DNA from: an uncultured Flavobacteriales bacterium | GTDB taxonomy: Bacteria > Bacteroidota > Bacteroidia > Flavobacteriales_G > Salibacteraceae | NCBI GenBank assembly: GCA_943788145.1 | Contig: CALSPD010000027.1 | Coordinates: forward strand, 31,647-95,646 | DNA length: 64,000 bases | Direction: 5' to 3' | In this document: in pieces, positions 1-11,157 of the stretch | Layout: each line of letters begins with the position of its first letter | Position numbering within the stretch: the first letter of the stretch is position 1 | Notes under the pieces: generated by a model | What the model saw: the letters and a program-made list of their open reading frames with translations, nothing else | The model's database searches: none | Told to the model about the DNA's origin: nothing | Program-made: the position numbers and the translations under genes

Positions 1-1
1 T

Positions 2-610
2 GGATGTAAGGGTGAACCGTTGGAAGAAATGAAATTTGGCTACGAATACTTGCCGCTGACTATAGGTAGTCAAATCGAATACGATGTAGATTCTATAGTT
101 TATGATGATTTTTCGGGTGTAAGAACAACCTATGAGTTTGTCCTCAGAGAGCGAATCGTAGAAGTTTACGATGATTTAAATCAGCGAAAGGTGTATCGCG
201 TTGAACGAGCCAAACGCGCATCCGATACGACAGATTTCAGGGTGTATGAGTCTTACGGTCTTTTGATTGATGGCACCCGATTAGAGAAACTTCGCGATAA
301 TTTAAGAACCATTCCTTTAGTCTTTCCGGTGCGAGATGATGTGGTGTGGGATGGAAATGCACTTAATGCCAAAGCAAGAGTGAATTACCGATATGATTAC
401 GTGGATCGTCAAGTAGCGTACTCAGGAATTATCTTCGACTCTACGCTTCGAGTTTTGCAATGGGTTGACACAACTAATCTGATAGAAAAGCGATTTTCCG
501 AAGAGCGATATGCGAAAGGCCTTGGTCTTGTTTACAAGGAGTTTTTTGAAATAGAAACCAATTTTGATTTGGACTCAGGATTACATTGGATTCAGACCAT
601 CCGGCCTTAA
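2..610 (+). CDS. Partial lipoprotein of unknown function (5' end outside window)
   Basis: The reading frame is open to the left edge and begins GCKGEPLEEM. The Gly-Cys pair fits the end of a lipobox, so this is probably the mature N-terminus of a lipoprotein whose signal peptide lies upstream of the window. A TTG at position 20 could be read as a start, but the open frame upstream and the Cys argue against it. The remaining 200 or so residues are rich in beta-strand-like, acidic stretches and hold no motif I recognise. The gene converges on the next one, and the two TAA stops overlap within the palindrome TTAA at 607-610. Function is unknown; the lipoprotein call is an inference from one Cys in the right context. 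Confidence 0.6.
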   Translation, partial: GCKGEPLEEMKFGYEYLPLTIGSQIEYDVDSIVYDDFSGVRTTYEFVLRERIVEVYDDLNQRKVYRVERAKRASDTTDFRVYESYGLLIDGTRLEKLRDNLRTIPLVFPVRDDVVWDGNALNAKARVNYRYDYVDRQVAYSGIIFDSTLRVLQWVDTTNLIEKRFSEERYAKGLGLVYKEFFEIETNFDLDSGLHWIQTIRP

Positions 611-2654
611 TTCAAACTGCGATAGGTCAAGGTTAACTGGCCTGCGCATTCCATAGCATTATAGATTTCAGCAACTTGATGAATTTCTTCAGAAGGCATC
701 ATGTGCGCGTTAGACTTGAACTGTGAAACAATCCTTAAACGATTTCCTTGAAATGTAAACTGGAGTAAGTAGTTGCCAAAATCATTCTGAATTACAATAT
801 GGGTAGGTCGATCGATTAATTCGATTTCGTGATCAAATTCCAGCATAAATGAATAATTATCCGACTGCTTGAAATCGGGATAAAAATCAAAATCACGGTG
901 GGTTGAATCAATTTGATATCGAATGTGTTTAATCCAATGGCCAAGGTCTAATGTTTGGATTTGATCATCAAGGCCTTTCGCTCTTGTCTCGAAATCAAGT
1001 TCAATTTTCGTTTCAAATGGAAACAGCGCATTGGTTTCAACCACTTTAAAATAGGCCAACGTGCAGTTTGCTATACTATCTGTAACGATTTGGTTGTATT
1101 GTTTGTCTACACCTGTTGTTATTTCCTTGCAGATGTAATTTGATCGAGAGGCTGTAGAAAATTGACCAGACAATAAAACTCGTCCTTGAACTTTCACGAT
1201 TCCGGTCTTTACTTCAATACTCGCAAGGGCATTCGTAGCGCGTTTGTTTTGATCCATGCTGCTTTCAAGCGAGGGTACGAGCATCCGGTTGAGGTGCCAA
1301 CCTTGATTCCGGGTTCCAAACGAAAGTTCAATGTCTTTTGGTTTATAACTTCGATCAGGGGCAAAGTTTACATTCATGTCGCATCCTTCTAAAAAATAGG
1401 GTAGTTCATCAGCATAAAATCCGCATTGCGATGACTTTGGCAGCATGAATAAGAGCTGGCCGTTCTCCAGAACTGCCGCGTAGGCCTGCACTCCCTGATA
1501 AAAAGGTTTTGCAAACCAATTCGAAAATCGGCCTACGCGATTGTCCATCGGTGTTACGATCCAATAGTCTTTTCTAAGTCCGTCTAAAATCAAGGGATAA
1601 GTCTCGAATTTATTGGATTCTCGGATAACCTGATTCATTAAATCTTCTCCTGAATTAGGCTGGAAAAGTTGCTCACCTTTCAGGTAGCTATCATCCGAAT
1701 CATACTTAAAAATCAAGAGCGGTTAGGTTATATACGCTAGCGATTTTTTGAAGCGTTGTGCTATCATCGTCTTCGATATGGCTCTGAAGAAAGTCTTCAA
1801 GAAGCATGAATTTTTTTATAAGTCGAACCAATGGAAATCGATTCCTTGTTGTCAAAGATTATTTTGTTTCGAAGGGTATTTATGCCAAAGGTTTGTAGGC
1901 TAGTTATGGCCTCGATGTGAGGAACTTCTAAATATGGTCGTGAGCAGTTTTCATCCGTGATCGAAGGCAACCTGTCGAAATGCCATTTGTCAGTTATGAG
2001 GTCGCGTTTGTAACTGAAATGTGGTTCGGCTGCGTTTACATAATTGAAAACAATCGAAGCCGCTTCCGATTTAGAAATGCGATAAGTGACATCTTGTTTT
2101 GGGACCTTACCATGAAAGAAAATTCGAAATGAATCGAATTCATGTTGATTAAGGATTTGCGGAAAACTGATGATATAGTGGATCGAAACAACATCATCAC
2201 TTCTTAAGTTTTTAATCGGATAACGCAGTTCTGGCACTTCACCATAAAGCAAGTCAGATTCTCTGAAAACCCGAATCATGTGTGATTGCGGGGCATCCGT
2301 TACCACAGTGATGTATTTGCCATCCCTTCGAATCTTGATCTCGATGGATTTGATTTTTACTTGATCTAAGTAAAAACCGGATGTGCGGGCCGCAGAATTA
2401 TAATCCTCATAAAGTGGATCGAACGATTCAGGAATTGAAAGATAAGGCAATGCGTTTGGATCATTGATGCGCATTTCCCGTTTACACTCAACTGTGATTT
2501 GCGTATTGTTTGTGTAATTATCATACTTGGTATTTGGTGCGATAAATCGGAAGTGGATATCCTCTTTTTCAATGGTGTAAGGATATTCTTGGGCAAATGA
2601 ATATAACCCACCAAGCATTGAAATAAATAGCAGTATGTAGCTCCTTGCCACCAC
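607..2654 (-). CDS. DUF3857/transglutaminase-like secreted protein, split by two frameshifts
   Basis: Two reverse-strand frames belong to one gene. The upstream part (2654-1797) has a signal peptide (VARSYILLFISMLGGLYSFAQ) and a DUF3857-type N-terminal half. The downstream part (1716-607) has a degenerate transglutaminase-like core around AYAAVLENGQLLFMLP and a beta-rich C-terminus. Removing one A from the seven-base run at 1811-1817 and one base from the five-base run at 1708-1712 joins them into about 681 residues, the usual size for this family. The bridging peptide (LEDFLQSHIEDDDSTTLQKI...) reads like normal helix. Start is GTG at 2654, with a -7-like box just before it. The Cys-His-Asp triad of active transglutaminases is not evident, so it may be non-catalytic. 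As read, the gene is interrupted. Confidence 0.7.
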
Positions 2655-2658
2655 CTTT

Positions 2659-2666
2659 CAATATTA
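2659..2666 (-). promoter_or_regulatory. -7 promoter box TAATATTG for the DUF3857 gene
   Basis: The reverse strand reads TAATATTG, one mismatch from the Bacteroidota -7 consensus TAnnTTTG. It ends 4 bases before the GTG start at 2654, so the expected transcript would have almost no leader. No clear -33 TTTG element was found at the usual spacing. Confidence 0.35.
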
Positions 2667-2698
2667 GCAATAATGAAAGGTGGCCGTGCGAAAACAAC

Positions 2699-4763
2699 TT
2701 ATTTCTTCTGCTGTGCCTCGAGGTCTAAGAAAAAGGCGTATTCCAAGGCTATTTCCTTATAGATTTCGAATCGACCAGAGGCGCCACTGTGGCCAAACTC
2801 CATATTTGTTTGCAACAAAATCATGTTCGAGTCTGTTTTCAAATCGCGCAGTTTTGCAACCCATTTTGCGGGTTCCCAATATTGAACTTGAGAATCGTGC
2901 AATCCAGTTGTGACCAGCAAGTTTGGATATGACTTTGCTTCAACATTGTCGTAAGGAGAGTAGGTCATCATATATCGGTATGCTGCCTCTTCCTTTGGAT
3001 TGCCCCATTCATCAAATTCGCCTGTTGTAAGCGGAATGGTTTCGTCCAGCATGGTGGTTACAACATCAACGAATGGCACGGCAGCAACTATGCCTTTCCA
3101 CAGTTCGGGACGGAGGTTGATTACTGTTCCCATGAGTAGCCCACCAGCACTTCCGCCCATGGCGTACAAATGCTCACGTGAAGTGAATTTTTCAGAAATC
3201 AAATAATCTGCACAGTCGATGAAGTCGTTGAAGGTATTTGTCTTGCGCATCATTTTTCCGTCCTCATACCATTGCCTTCCCAAGGTTTGGCCACCGCGAA
3301 TGTGGGCGATGACAAAAATGAAACCTCGATTCAATAGGCTTAATCTTGAAGGGCTAAAACTCGGTTCAATGTTTATACCATATGAGCCATATCCATATAG
3401 TAACAAAGGTGTTTCTTGTGAAGGAACGGTGTCCTTTTTATAAACTAGGGAAATTGGAACTTTCACTCCATCGCGAGCAGTCACCCAATGGCGTTTTGCT
3501 TGGTAGTCATTTTTTTCAAAGCCGCCCAGAATTTCCTTTTCTTTTAATACGTTTCGCTCCATTGTTTTCATGTCATATTCTATGACGGAAGGAGGTGTTG
3601 TAAGGCTTTGATAGGAAAGGCGAAGCTTCTGACTATTGAACTCAGGATTAATGCCCGTGCTGACCGAATAGACGGCTTCTTCAAATTCGATGTAATGCTC
3701 AACTTGTGTATTCCATTCGATAATTCGAATCCTGTTCTGAGCTTGAGATTTTTCTGAAATCACTAAGTAATCCGTAAAAATGTCCATGTCTTCGAGCAAC
3801 ACGTCAGCGCGATGTGGAATGACTTCCTCCCAGTGTTCAAGTCCTGTTTTTGACTCGCTTGTTTTCATCAGGCGAAAGTTGGTCGCCTCATGATTTGTTA
3901 AGATGTAGAACTCATTTTTATAGTGAGCAATGCCGTATTCAAGGTTGCGTTGTCGTGGTTGTAGCATTTTCCATTTTCCTTCAGGCGCATCCGCAGGTAG
4001 CAATTGATATTCGTCTGAAACGGTTGCGCTGCTGTGCAAATACAGCCACTTTTTTGATTTGGATTTTCCTACACCTACATTAAATCGCGCGTCTTCCTCG
4101 ACAAAAACGAGCTCATCCAAACTTGGATCGGTACCCAAGACATGTTTGTAAATCATCGATGCCCGAAGGGTCACCTCGTCTTTTCTGGAGTAGAATATCG
4201 TTTTGTTGTCGTTCGCCCACACAAAGTTTCCAGAAGTACCTTCGATTACATCTTCATGGTATTCACAAGATATAATCTGCTTTATCCGAATGGTGTAAAT
4301 CCTTCGACTCAATGTATCCTCAGCATAAGCAATCAGCTCATTATTTGCACTGATTTGAAAGCTTCCGATTTGGTAATAACTATAACCTTGAGCTAGTTCG
4401 TTTTCGTCCAAAAGGATAACCTCTGTACCGTTAAGTGAAGCTGTTTTTCGGCAGTAAATCGGATATTCTTTGCCCTCCTCGTATCGCGTGTAATAGTAGA
4501 ATCCATCCAAAAGGTAAGGTACCGATTCATCGGTTTGCTTTATCCTTCCAATTAACTCATCGTAAAGCTCTCCTTGCAATCCTTCGGTGTCAGCCATCAC
4601 CGTTTTTGTGTAGGCATTCTCTGCTTCGAGGTAATCCAATATTTCCGGATCTTTTCGATCCATGTCACGAAGCCAATGATAGTTGTCAATGCGAGTATGA
4701 CCATGAATGGTCATTTCATGGGGGATTTTTTTTAGCCACAGGTGGCTTGTGTGATTTTATCAT
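2699..4763 (-). CDS. ptrB: Oligopeptidase B (prolyl oligopeptidase family, S9A), frameshifted near the start
   Basis: This is a serine peptidase that cleaves short peptides after basic residues. The sequence shows an N-terminal beta-propeller region and a C-terminal alpha/beta hydrolase domain with the nucleophile motif GGSAGG, the HIRGG segment and a C-terminal EFGHSGASGRF His loop. The unbroken frame starts at 4714 with MTIHGHTRIDNYHWLRD, but family members carry about 15 more residues reading like PPVAKKIPHE. Those residues are encoded just upstream in another frame (ATG at 4763, KPPVAKK), separated by an eight-A run at 4726-4733. With seven A's the gene is continuous at 687 residues, the normal length. 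No signal peptide is seen, so it is probably cytoplasmic. A -7 box lies at 4851-4858. Confidence 0.85.
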
Positions 4764-4850
4764 GGGAATGCTACTACTAGTTTGCAGAAATCGTTAAACC
4801 TGCAATTTTAAATAAGATCAATTTACTCGAATCTAGAGCTGAAAAAGGGG

Positions 4851-4858
4851 CAAAGGTA
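4851..4858 (-). promoter_or_regulatory. -7 promoter box TACCTTTG upstream of oligopeptidase B
   Basis: The reverse strand reads TACCTTTG, an exact match to TAnnTTTG, about 85 bases before the ATG at 4763. It lies inside the 3' extension that the neighbouring T9SS gene gains only if its apparent frameshift is taken at face value. This is further reason to think that extension is not coding. Confidence 0.4.
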
Positions 4859-4883
4859 TAGACCGCAAGATGCGCTAACCAGC

Positions 4884-7179
4884 TTAATCCATTTTTATAA
4901 AATGGAAGTGTTGCCGTTGTTTTCGAATCTACAATTCGGATAAAGTATTTTCCAGCGATGAGCTGACTAATATCCATGTTTAAACCGCTAGCTGATCGAG
5001 CATTTTGAGACAGAATGATGCGTCCGGTAATGTCGAAAAGTTCAATCGTTGCATCTCTTTGTGTGCTTGAGCTAGCTTTAATCAAAATGAAATCTTTGGC
5101 AGGATTTGGACTTACTGTCCAAAAGTCGGTCGTTGGTGTCGAGCTAATTCCAGCTGGGATGATCGTTACCTTAACCGTGTCGGCTGAATGGCAACCATTG
5201 CTATCGGTAACGGTAACAGCATATTGTCCAGACGTATTTACATTTAGGGTTTGGCCAGTAGCTCCCGTACTCCATTGATAAAATGTGAAGCCAGGTCCAG
5301 CGTTAATGGTATGATTTCCAGTGGCGGTTATGTTGTTTCCGAGGTTGACTTGAACTGGAGTCACATAAGTGACAACGATAGTGTCAATGCCCATACAACC
5401 AGCGCTATTGGTCACCGTTAATATGAATGTTCCTCCGGATGAAACCACTTTTATCGCACCTGTTTCGCCTGTTGACCAAGCAAATGAAGTTGCGGGTCCA
5501 TTTGTTACCTGAGCTGTCATTCCAAATACAGTCGATCCACATACATTGGTGTCGGGGCCCAAATCTGGAATGGGGTCGGGGCCAATCGAGCCTACTGTAG
5601 CCGTAGCTTGTCCTTCGCAACCTAATCCATCCGTAATGGTTGCCATATACGTTCCCGGAAGCAGGTTGGTAACCGCTGCCGTTGTGCTATTGTTGGGGTC
5701 ATTCCAAAGGAAGCTATAACCGGAGCCGCTTCCACCAATTGCCGTTGCGTTGATCGAGCCATTATTCGTCAGCTTGCAAGATGCGTTGACCACGGTTGAA
5801 GTCATCGAAACGGCCGAAGGTTCATCGAGAAAAATGGAATCGATGGAAATGCATCCGTTGTCATCAGTTATGGTAAATACATGATATCCAGTTGCTAATC
5901 CGTTCGAAACGCTGTCGATGCTTCCGTTGGCCCAAACGAAATCATACGGTGGTAATCCGCCTGTAACGTGCAAGGTGATCGAACCGTCATCATCTCCAAA
6001 ACACGTTGGCTCTGTCATGTCATAACCAATGGTATGAGGCCCGTTTGCTGAAATTGCGAGGATAAATTCCTTCGTATTTGAAGCATCCCATCCGACAATT
6101 TCACTCGAGTAGTTTACGCTAGAAATGGCTTGAATATCCCAATTATTGGCCGCGCCATTATTGCGTTTGGCGAAACCAATGTTGCAGTCATTGTTGTTAA
6201 TAAGCGCATTTCCGTCATAATAATAATCGACTGTATAATTTGAAGTTCCCATAATGAAAACACCCCAATAATGATTGGTGTCAAAATAGAGTAGAGGTGA
6301 TGGCGCATTCGTGTTATATGGAACGGAGTCAACTCGATAAATATGAGCTCCAATGGTCGTTCCAGAGTTATGAGTTATTTGCAATGAGTCGCCTTGAGAA
6401 TGTGACATGCCAAAACTGAAAGTGTTGCCATAAACATATTTGCTTCGGTCTCCGATAGGAGCTCCCGAATTTTTCCAAGTTGGGCCGCTCGTGAGCGTTC
6501 CGTTGTAGCTGTTATTGCTCACATCTTCTGTGGTGCTTCCACTTCCTTCATTCAATGGCCAATAAGCAGTTAAACTGGAATAATTTGGGTGAGTCGATGT
6601 GATTTTTTTACACATCCAATTTCGAATCGTGGTTTGGCTTAATGCGGTATTGAAAACAGAAATATCATCGAGTTCACCGTCAATGATTCTGCTGCTCGCA
6701 TAGTTACGTCCAATTTCGAAAGTTGAACTTGCTGTAAAAGTTCCTGTCTGAGCTACACTCGCATCTAATACACCATTGATGTAAATTTTCATGGTTGCCC
6801 CATCGTAAGTGGCTGCAATATGATACCAAGTGTTGTTTGATAAGGTCGTATTGCCATTGAGCTTAATATGAGTTGATCCAAAAAGCAAAATGAATTGAAC
6901 TTTTTCTGGAGCCAAGTTCCCGTCTCCTAGGCGAACGGCTGCGTGCGAACCAGTTTGTTCTATCCCAAATAAAGAAGTAATGTAGGGCGATGCCGATTTA
7001 AACGAGTGAACTCGTATCCAACCTTGCAGGGTGATTTGATTTGAACTTAGATTTATAGAACCGCAATCTACGTAGTTTGAGCTGCCGTTAAAATCGAGCA
7101 TTTTCCCACTTCCAGGTTGGGCCTTAAGAGTGGTGAGGAAAAAGACAAAAAGAATTGATAAAGTGACCGTGAATTTCAT
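4884..7179 (-). CDS. Secreted LamG/SprB-repeat protein with T9SS type A sorting domain
   Basis: The start at 7179 begins the signal peptide MKFTVTLSILFVFFLTTLKAQ; an upstream in-frame codon at 7218 is less likely. A LamG/concanavalin-like domain follows (MLDFNGSSNYVDCGSINLSS, then TWYHIAATYDG). Next comes a linker, two SprB-like repeats (GGLPPYDFVWANGSIDS; GGSGSGYSFLWND) and Ig-like repeats. The C-terminal sorting domain contains VSPNPAKDFILIKAS and AGKYFIRIVDSKT. The protein should be exported through the outer membrane and attached or released by T9SS. As read, the frame continues to 4777 with a non-family tail. Removing one base from the five-base run at 4892-4896 ends it at 4884 with FYKMD, a typical sorting-domain end (764 residues). 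Ligand unknown. Confidence 0.8.
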
Positions 7180-7268
7180 AATCGTTTGGTTGGAAATGTG
7201 AAGGTATATTTTAAACAAGCATCTGAATACTTCTCCTTATTATTGACGGGAAAAATATTTTATAAAAC

Positions 7269-7925
7269 ATGAAATTCTTCATCGATACGGCAAATTTGGC
7301 AGAGATTAAAGAGGCGAATGATCTGGGTATTTTAGATGGTGTTACCACTAATCCGAGCTTGATGGCTAAGGAGAAAATTGTTGGTTACGATGCCATACGA
7401 CAACATTACATAGACATCTGTAATCTTGTGGAAGGTGATGTAAGTGCTGAGGTTATATCTACTGATTTAAAAGGCATGATTCGCGAAGGCGAGGAACTGG
7501 CTGAGTTACACCCGAATATCGTGGTGAAGATTCCCATGATTAAGGATGGAATTAAAGCCTTGAATCACTTTTCTACCAAGGGCATCAGAACAAACTGCAC
7601 CTTGCTCTTTTCGCCCGGACAAGGCTTGCTGGCGGCAAAGGCTGGGGCCACCTATGTCTCGCCTTTTCTTGGAAGACTTGACGATATCAGTTCAGACGGA
7701 CTGCAGCTCATAGCCGATTTGCGTCTGATTTACGACAATTACGGATTTGAAACACAGATTCTTGCGGCTTCCATTCGTCATCCTATGCACATCGTTGAAT
7801 GTGCTAAAATTGGGGCGGACGTTGCCACATGTCCTCTGCAACCCATTTTATCCTTATTGAATCATCCACTAACCGACTCTGGATTGGCTAAATTCTTGGC
7901 TGACCATAAAAAAGGAAATGCATAG
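7269..7925 (+). CDS. Transaldolase, TalC/fructose-6-phosphate aldolase type
   Basis: This 218-residue protein begins [20 protein letters not shown] and carries [12 protein letters not shown] and VVKIPM, where the Lys is the Schiff-base residue of this family. It also has [11 protein letters not shown] and AASIRHP. These are hallmarks of the short transaldolase subfamily, a (beta/alpha)8 barrel that moves a dihydroxyacetone unit between sugar phosphates in the pentose phosphate pathway. Length is typical. Transaldolase and fructose-6-phosphate aldolase members cannot be separated confidently by eye. It is the first gene of a forward run: the next gene starts 5 bases after its stop. A TATTATTG -7-like box lies upstream near 7239. 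Confidence 0.9.
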   Translation: MKFFIDTANLAEIKEANDLGILDGVTTNPSLMAKEKIVGYDAIRQHYIDICNLVEGDVSAEVISTDLKGMIREGEELAELHPNIVVKIPMIKDGIKALNHFSTKGIRTNCTLLFSPGQGLLAAKAGATYVSPFLGRLDDISSDGLQLIADLRLIYDNYGFETQILAASIRHPMHIVECAKIGADVATCPLQPILSLLNHPLTDSGLAKFLADHKKGNA

Positions 7926-7930
7926 GTGAA

Positions 7931-9193
7931 ATGACTGCCCTTCGCGACAAACTAGCCCTTTACGGTCCCGGATTGCTCTATGCCGGGGCAGCAGTTGGTG
8001 TTTCTCATTTGGTTCAAAGTACTCGAGCTGGAGCTGAGTTTGGCTTCCAACTGCTATGGGTTGTCCTCGTGATCAATGTGATTAAGTATCCAATTTTTGA
8101 AATCGGGCCTCGGTATGCTGCCGCAACTGGTACAACGCTACTGGATGGATATCGAAAAATTGGTAAATGGGCAGTTTACACCTATATGTTACTGAGCATT
8201 TCGACTATGTTCATCATCATGGGAGCCATATCACTTGTTACGGCCGGACTTTTTGTCCAATTTATAGGAATTGAGATGGATGCGCGCATTGTAGCTGTTT
8301 TGCTCCTTTCACTCTCTGTGCTTTTGCTGGGATTTGGTCGTTATTCAACCTTAGATCGGTTTATGAAGGTGATCATTCTACTCTTGACTGCTTCAACTTT
8401 GTTCGCAGTCGGGCTAGCAATAGCTGAACCTTCCATTCGGCTCGAGGAATTTGAAACAACATTTGATTTTTCAAATTCCCTAAACGTCTTTTTCTTGGTG
8501 GCTCTGATTGGGTGGATGCCTGCTCCAATAGATATTAGCATTTGGCATTCCGTATGGTCCATTTCTAAAATGAAGGAGCAAGGAGGATTAATTAACCTCA
8601 AAAATTCCTTAAACGACTTCAAGCTTGGTTATTGGGGAACAACCATTCTTGCTGCTGGTTTTTTATCTCTCGGAGCGCTGGTTTTATATGGAACGGGCAA
8701 TGCCTTGGCTGAGGGAAGTATTCCGTTTTCTGCCCAATTGATAGGTATGTACACCAACAACATTGGTCAATGGGCATTTCCCTTTATTGCATTGGCTGCA
8801 TTCACGACCATGTTTAGCACCTTACTAACGTGTCTCGATGCATTTCCTCGAACACTGAGAAAATCTACCAAGCTTATTTCCGCAGCTTTTTCATCACGGT
8901 CGCTTCATCAAAATCTATATTGGATTTGGATTGTCATCACCGCCTTTGGCACGTCAGTTATTCTCTTATTTTTCTCTTCGAGCATGCTTTCGCTCGTTGA
9001 CTTAGCCACAACCATTTCATTTGTAGTTGCGCCAATTTTGGCCATCTTGAACTGGAAAGCGATGAATGATCCGGACATTCCAGAAAACTTGAAGCAACCA
9101 AAATACCTTCAGAAATTCCACTTGATTTCCATAGGATTATTAACGGCTTTTAGCCTTTGGTTTCTTTACACCAAGCTGTCGCTTTATCTTTAG
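7931..9193 (+). CDS. Nramp-family-like membrane transporter lacking canonical metal motifs
   Basis: The 420-residue protein has about 11 hydrophobic segments and the overall pattern of Nramp (SLC11) transporters. Canonical Nramps carry DPGN in helix 1 and MPH in helix 6 to bind Mn2+ or Fe2+. Here the matching sites read GPGLLYAGAAVGVSHL and MPAPIDISIWH, so the Asp, the Asn and the His next to Met-Pro are absent. Substrate is therefore open: it could be another divalent ion such as Mg2+, or something else. It starts 5 bases after the transaldolase stop and is followed 15 bases later by a T9SS protein, so the three probably share a transcript. Assignment rests on overall fold resemblance plus the conserved MP in helix 6. 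Confidence 0.7.
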   Translation: MTALRDKLALYGPGLLYAGAAVGVSHLVQSTRAGAEFGFQLLWVVLVINVIKYPIFEIGPRYAAATGTTLLDGYRKIGKWAVYTYMLLSISTMFIIMGAISLVTAGLFVQFIGIEMDARIVAVLLLSLSVLLLGFGRYSTLDRFMKVIILLLTASTLFAVGLAIAEPSIRLEEFETTFDFSNSLNVFFLVALIGWMPAPIDISIWHSVWSISKMKEQGGLINLKNSLNDFKLGYWGTTILAAGFLSLGALVLYGTGNALAEGSIPFSAQLIGMYTNNIGQWAFPFIALAAFTTMFSTLLTCLDAFPRTLRKSTKLISAAFSSRSLHQNLYWIWIVITAFGTSVILLFFSSSMLSLVDLATTISFVVAPILAILNWKAMNDPDIPENLKQPKYLQKFHLISIGLLTAFSLWFLYTKLSLYL

Positions 9194-9208
9194 CCTCCAA
9201 ATTCGAAC

Positions 9209-11122
9209 ATGATGCGCATATTCATATCCCTCTTTTTGATTCTCCCAATGAGTCTTTTTGCTCAAAATGTAACATACAAGGCTGAGAAGCGCATCATAAC
9301 CGATTCATGGACAGTAAGTCCAGCTATGTTCGAAGATGACATGGACGTATCGATAAAACATGTTGTAGCTCCTTTTCCAAGTGGTGAGGGCGATCGGCAA
9401 TTTTTGATCAAACAAAAAGCGAAGTCTGCCGTCATGTTTCCACGAACAGAGAGCGCACAGCATGCGGCACGAGATGCACGAGCAGCTGGTGATTCCTTGA
9501 TGGTTATGGACAGCTTTGCCGTCCGTTTCTTTCTGAATGATTTCATCATGACGGGAGGCACACCAAACGACAACACCCTGGCTATTTCCAATGAAGGAAA
9601 ATTGATTGCATCCTTCAATAGTCAACTTTGGGGTTATGATATAGAAGCCGACACCTTCCTGTTTAAGTCAAACAATCCGCATCCGAGTTTCAATCAATTT
9701 GTAGGAAACTACACGTCAAGTGGTCTCACCATTGGATCTAGCGCATTTGATCCAAAACTGTTCTATCATCCAGGTCGTGATCGTTTTGTTTTTCTTTTTC
9801 TAACTGACGGACAAGACACCCTGAATAGCTCCACAGTTATTGCCTTTTCGAGCACAAACAATCCTTCCGATGATTGGTATGCATATCGATTGGATGGAAA
9901 TCCCTTTTTGGATGGAACCTGGACTGATTATCCGCAAATCGCCTTAAACGATCATTCGTTGTATTTAACTTTAAACCAACTTTCGGGACCATCTTGGGTG
10001 GCAGACTTTGATCAAACCATCATTTGGCAATTGGATTTAGATGCAGCCTTTAGTGGAGAATCGACCTTGCCAACAACTATTCACAGTGGTTTTGCGCACG
10101 ATGGTAAAAGCCTTCGTTATTTGCGTCCAGTGAAAACGGCCTTTGGGCCGGAAGGTGAAAACATGTACTTCATTTCAAATCGACCTCGGGCAATTCAGAA
10201 TGATTCGATTTGGATCATCGAGTTGACAGGCGATGTGGATAACGCATCCATCGTAAATCAAACGTTGGTACAGTCAGACATCAGTTATGGCATTCCGCCA
10301 TACGCTCATCAAGCAGCTGGACACACGTTTTGGACAAATGATGCACGACCATTGGGTGCCATGCGCATCCAAAACGAAATTCACTTTGTGGGCAACACCA
10401 TTAATTCAGAAAATGGTTTAGCGGGCATCTTTCATGGTGTGATTAAGGACGTTACTAACCCGACCGTTACGGGTAAAATTATTTCAGATGATGTGCTCGA
10501 ATTTGGATTTCCCAATATTGAATTCATGGGCTTAACCGAAACCGATCGCGATATGATCATCAGTTTCAACCATACTTCCCCGGTTGATTTTGCTGGAAAT
10601 GCAGCTGTTTATGTCAATGATGATGGCGAACACGGGCCAACACAACTGCTTAAAAAAGGAACAACTTACGTTGACATGATTTCCCAAGCGTTTGATGTGA
10701 ATGAGCGCTGGGGCGATTATATCGGCCTACAACGGCAATATAGCAAGGTAGCCACCGCTTGGGTGGCCGGTTATGTGAGCTATGGTAATAAACGAAACGG
10801 TACTTGGATTACAGAAGTGGCAACGCCCAAAAACGGTCCAACGGGCGTTTCAAGTGTCGAAGCGATACGCAAACCAATTTTGTTTCCAAATCCAACAGCC
10901 GAGTTTGTTGCATTTGAATTTGATCTGGAAAATTCGGCTTATGTTTCTGTGCAACTTTTTGATATGAAAGGAAATTTAGTGCGCGATCTGAGCCGTGGAA
11001 ATGTGAAACAAGGAAAAAACGTACTAAAATTCAATATTCAAACCTTGCCAGCTGGGATTTACAACCTTCGAATGACCAGTAATGGTGGCGTTTTATTGTC
11101 TGAAAAAGTCGTTAGGAATTAA
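9209..11122 (+). CDS. Secreted protein with T9SS type A sorting domain
   Basis: The signal peptide is MMRIFISLFLILPMSLFAQ; either of two adjacent ATG codons could be the start. The bulk (about residues 40-550) is beta-rich with short recurring propeller-like segments (DPKLFYHPGRDRFVFLFL, GNPFLDGTWTDYPQIAL). It is a domain seen in extracellular Bacteroidota proteins, but I cannot give a function. The C-terminus, from PILFPNPTAEFVAFEF through LPAGIYNLRMTSNGGVLLSEKVV, is a clear type A sorting domain, so the protein should leave the cell by T9SS. It is probably co-transcribed with the transporter upstream. No catalytic motif was recognised. Confidence 0.75.
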   Translation: MMRIFISLFLILPMSLFAQNVTYKAEKRIITDSWTVSPAMFEDDMDVSIKHVVAPFPSGEGDRQFLIKQKAKSAVMFPRTESAQHAARDARAAGDSLMVMDSFAVRFFLNDFIMTGGTPNDNTLAISNEGKLIASFNSQLWGYDIEADTFLFKSNNPHPSFNQFVGNYTSSGLTIGSSAFDPKLFYHPGRDRFVFLFLTDGQDTLNSSTVIAFSSTNNPSDDWYAYRLDGNPFLDGTWTDYPQIALNDHSLYLTLNQLSGPSWVADFDQTIIWQLDLDAAFSGESTLPTTIHSGFAHDGKSLRYLRPVKTAFGPEGENMYFISNRPRAIQNDSIWIIELTGDVDNASIVNQTLVQSDISYGIPPYAHQAAGHTFWTNDARPLGAMRIQNEIHFVGNTINSENGLAGIFHGVIKDVTNPTVTGKIISDDVLEFGFPNIEFMGLTETDRDMIISFNHTSPVDFAGNAAVYVNDDGEHGPTQLLKKGTTYVDMISQAFDVNERWGDYIGLQRQYSKVATAWVAGYVSYGNKRNGTWITEVATPKNGPTGVSSVEAIRKPILFPNPTAEFVAFEFDLENSAYVSVQLFDMKGNLVRDLSRGNVKQGKNVLKFNIQTLPAGIYNLRMTSNGGVLLSEKVVRN

Positions 11123-11157
11123 TCGCTGAAATTATTTCTATCAGGCAGGGGCGAATG

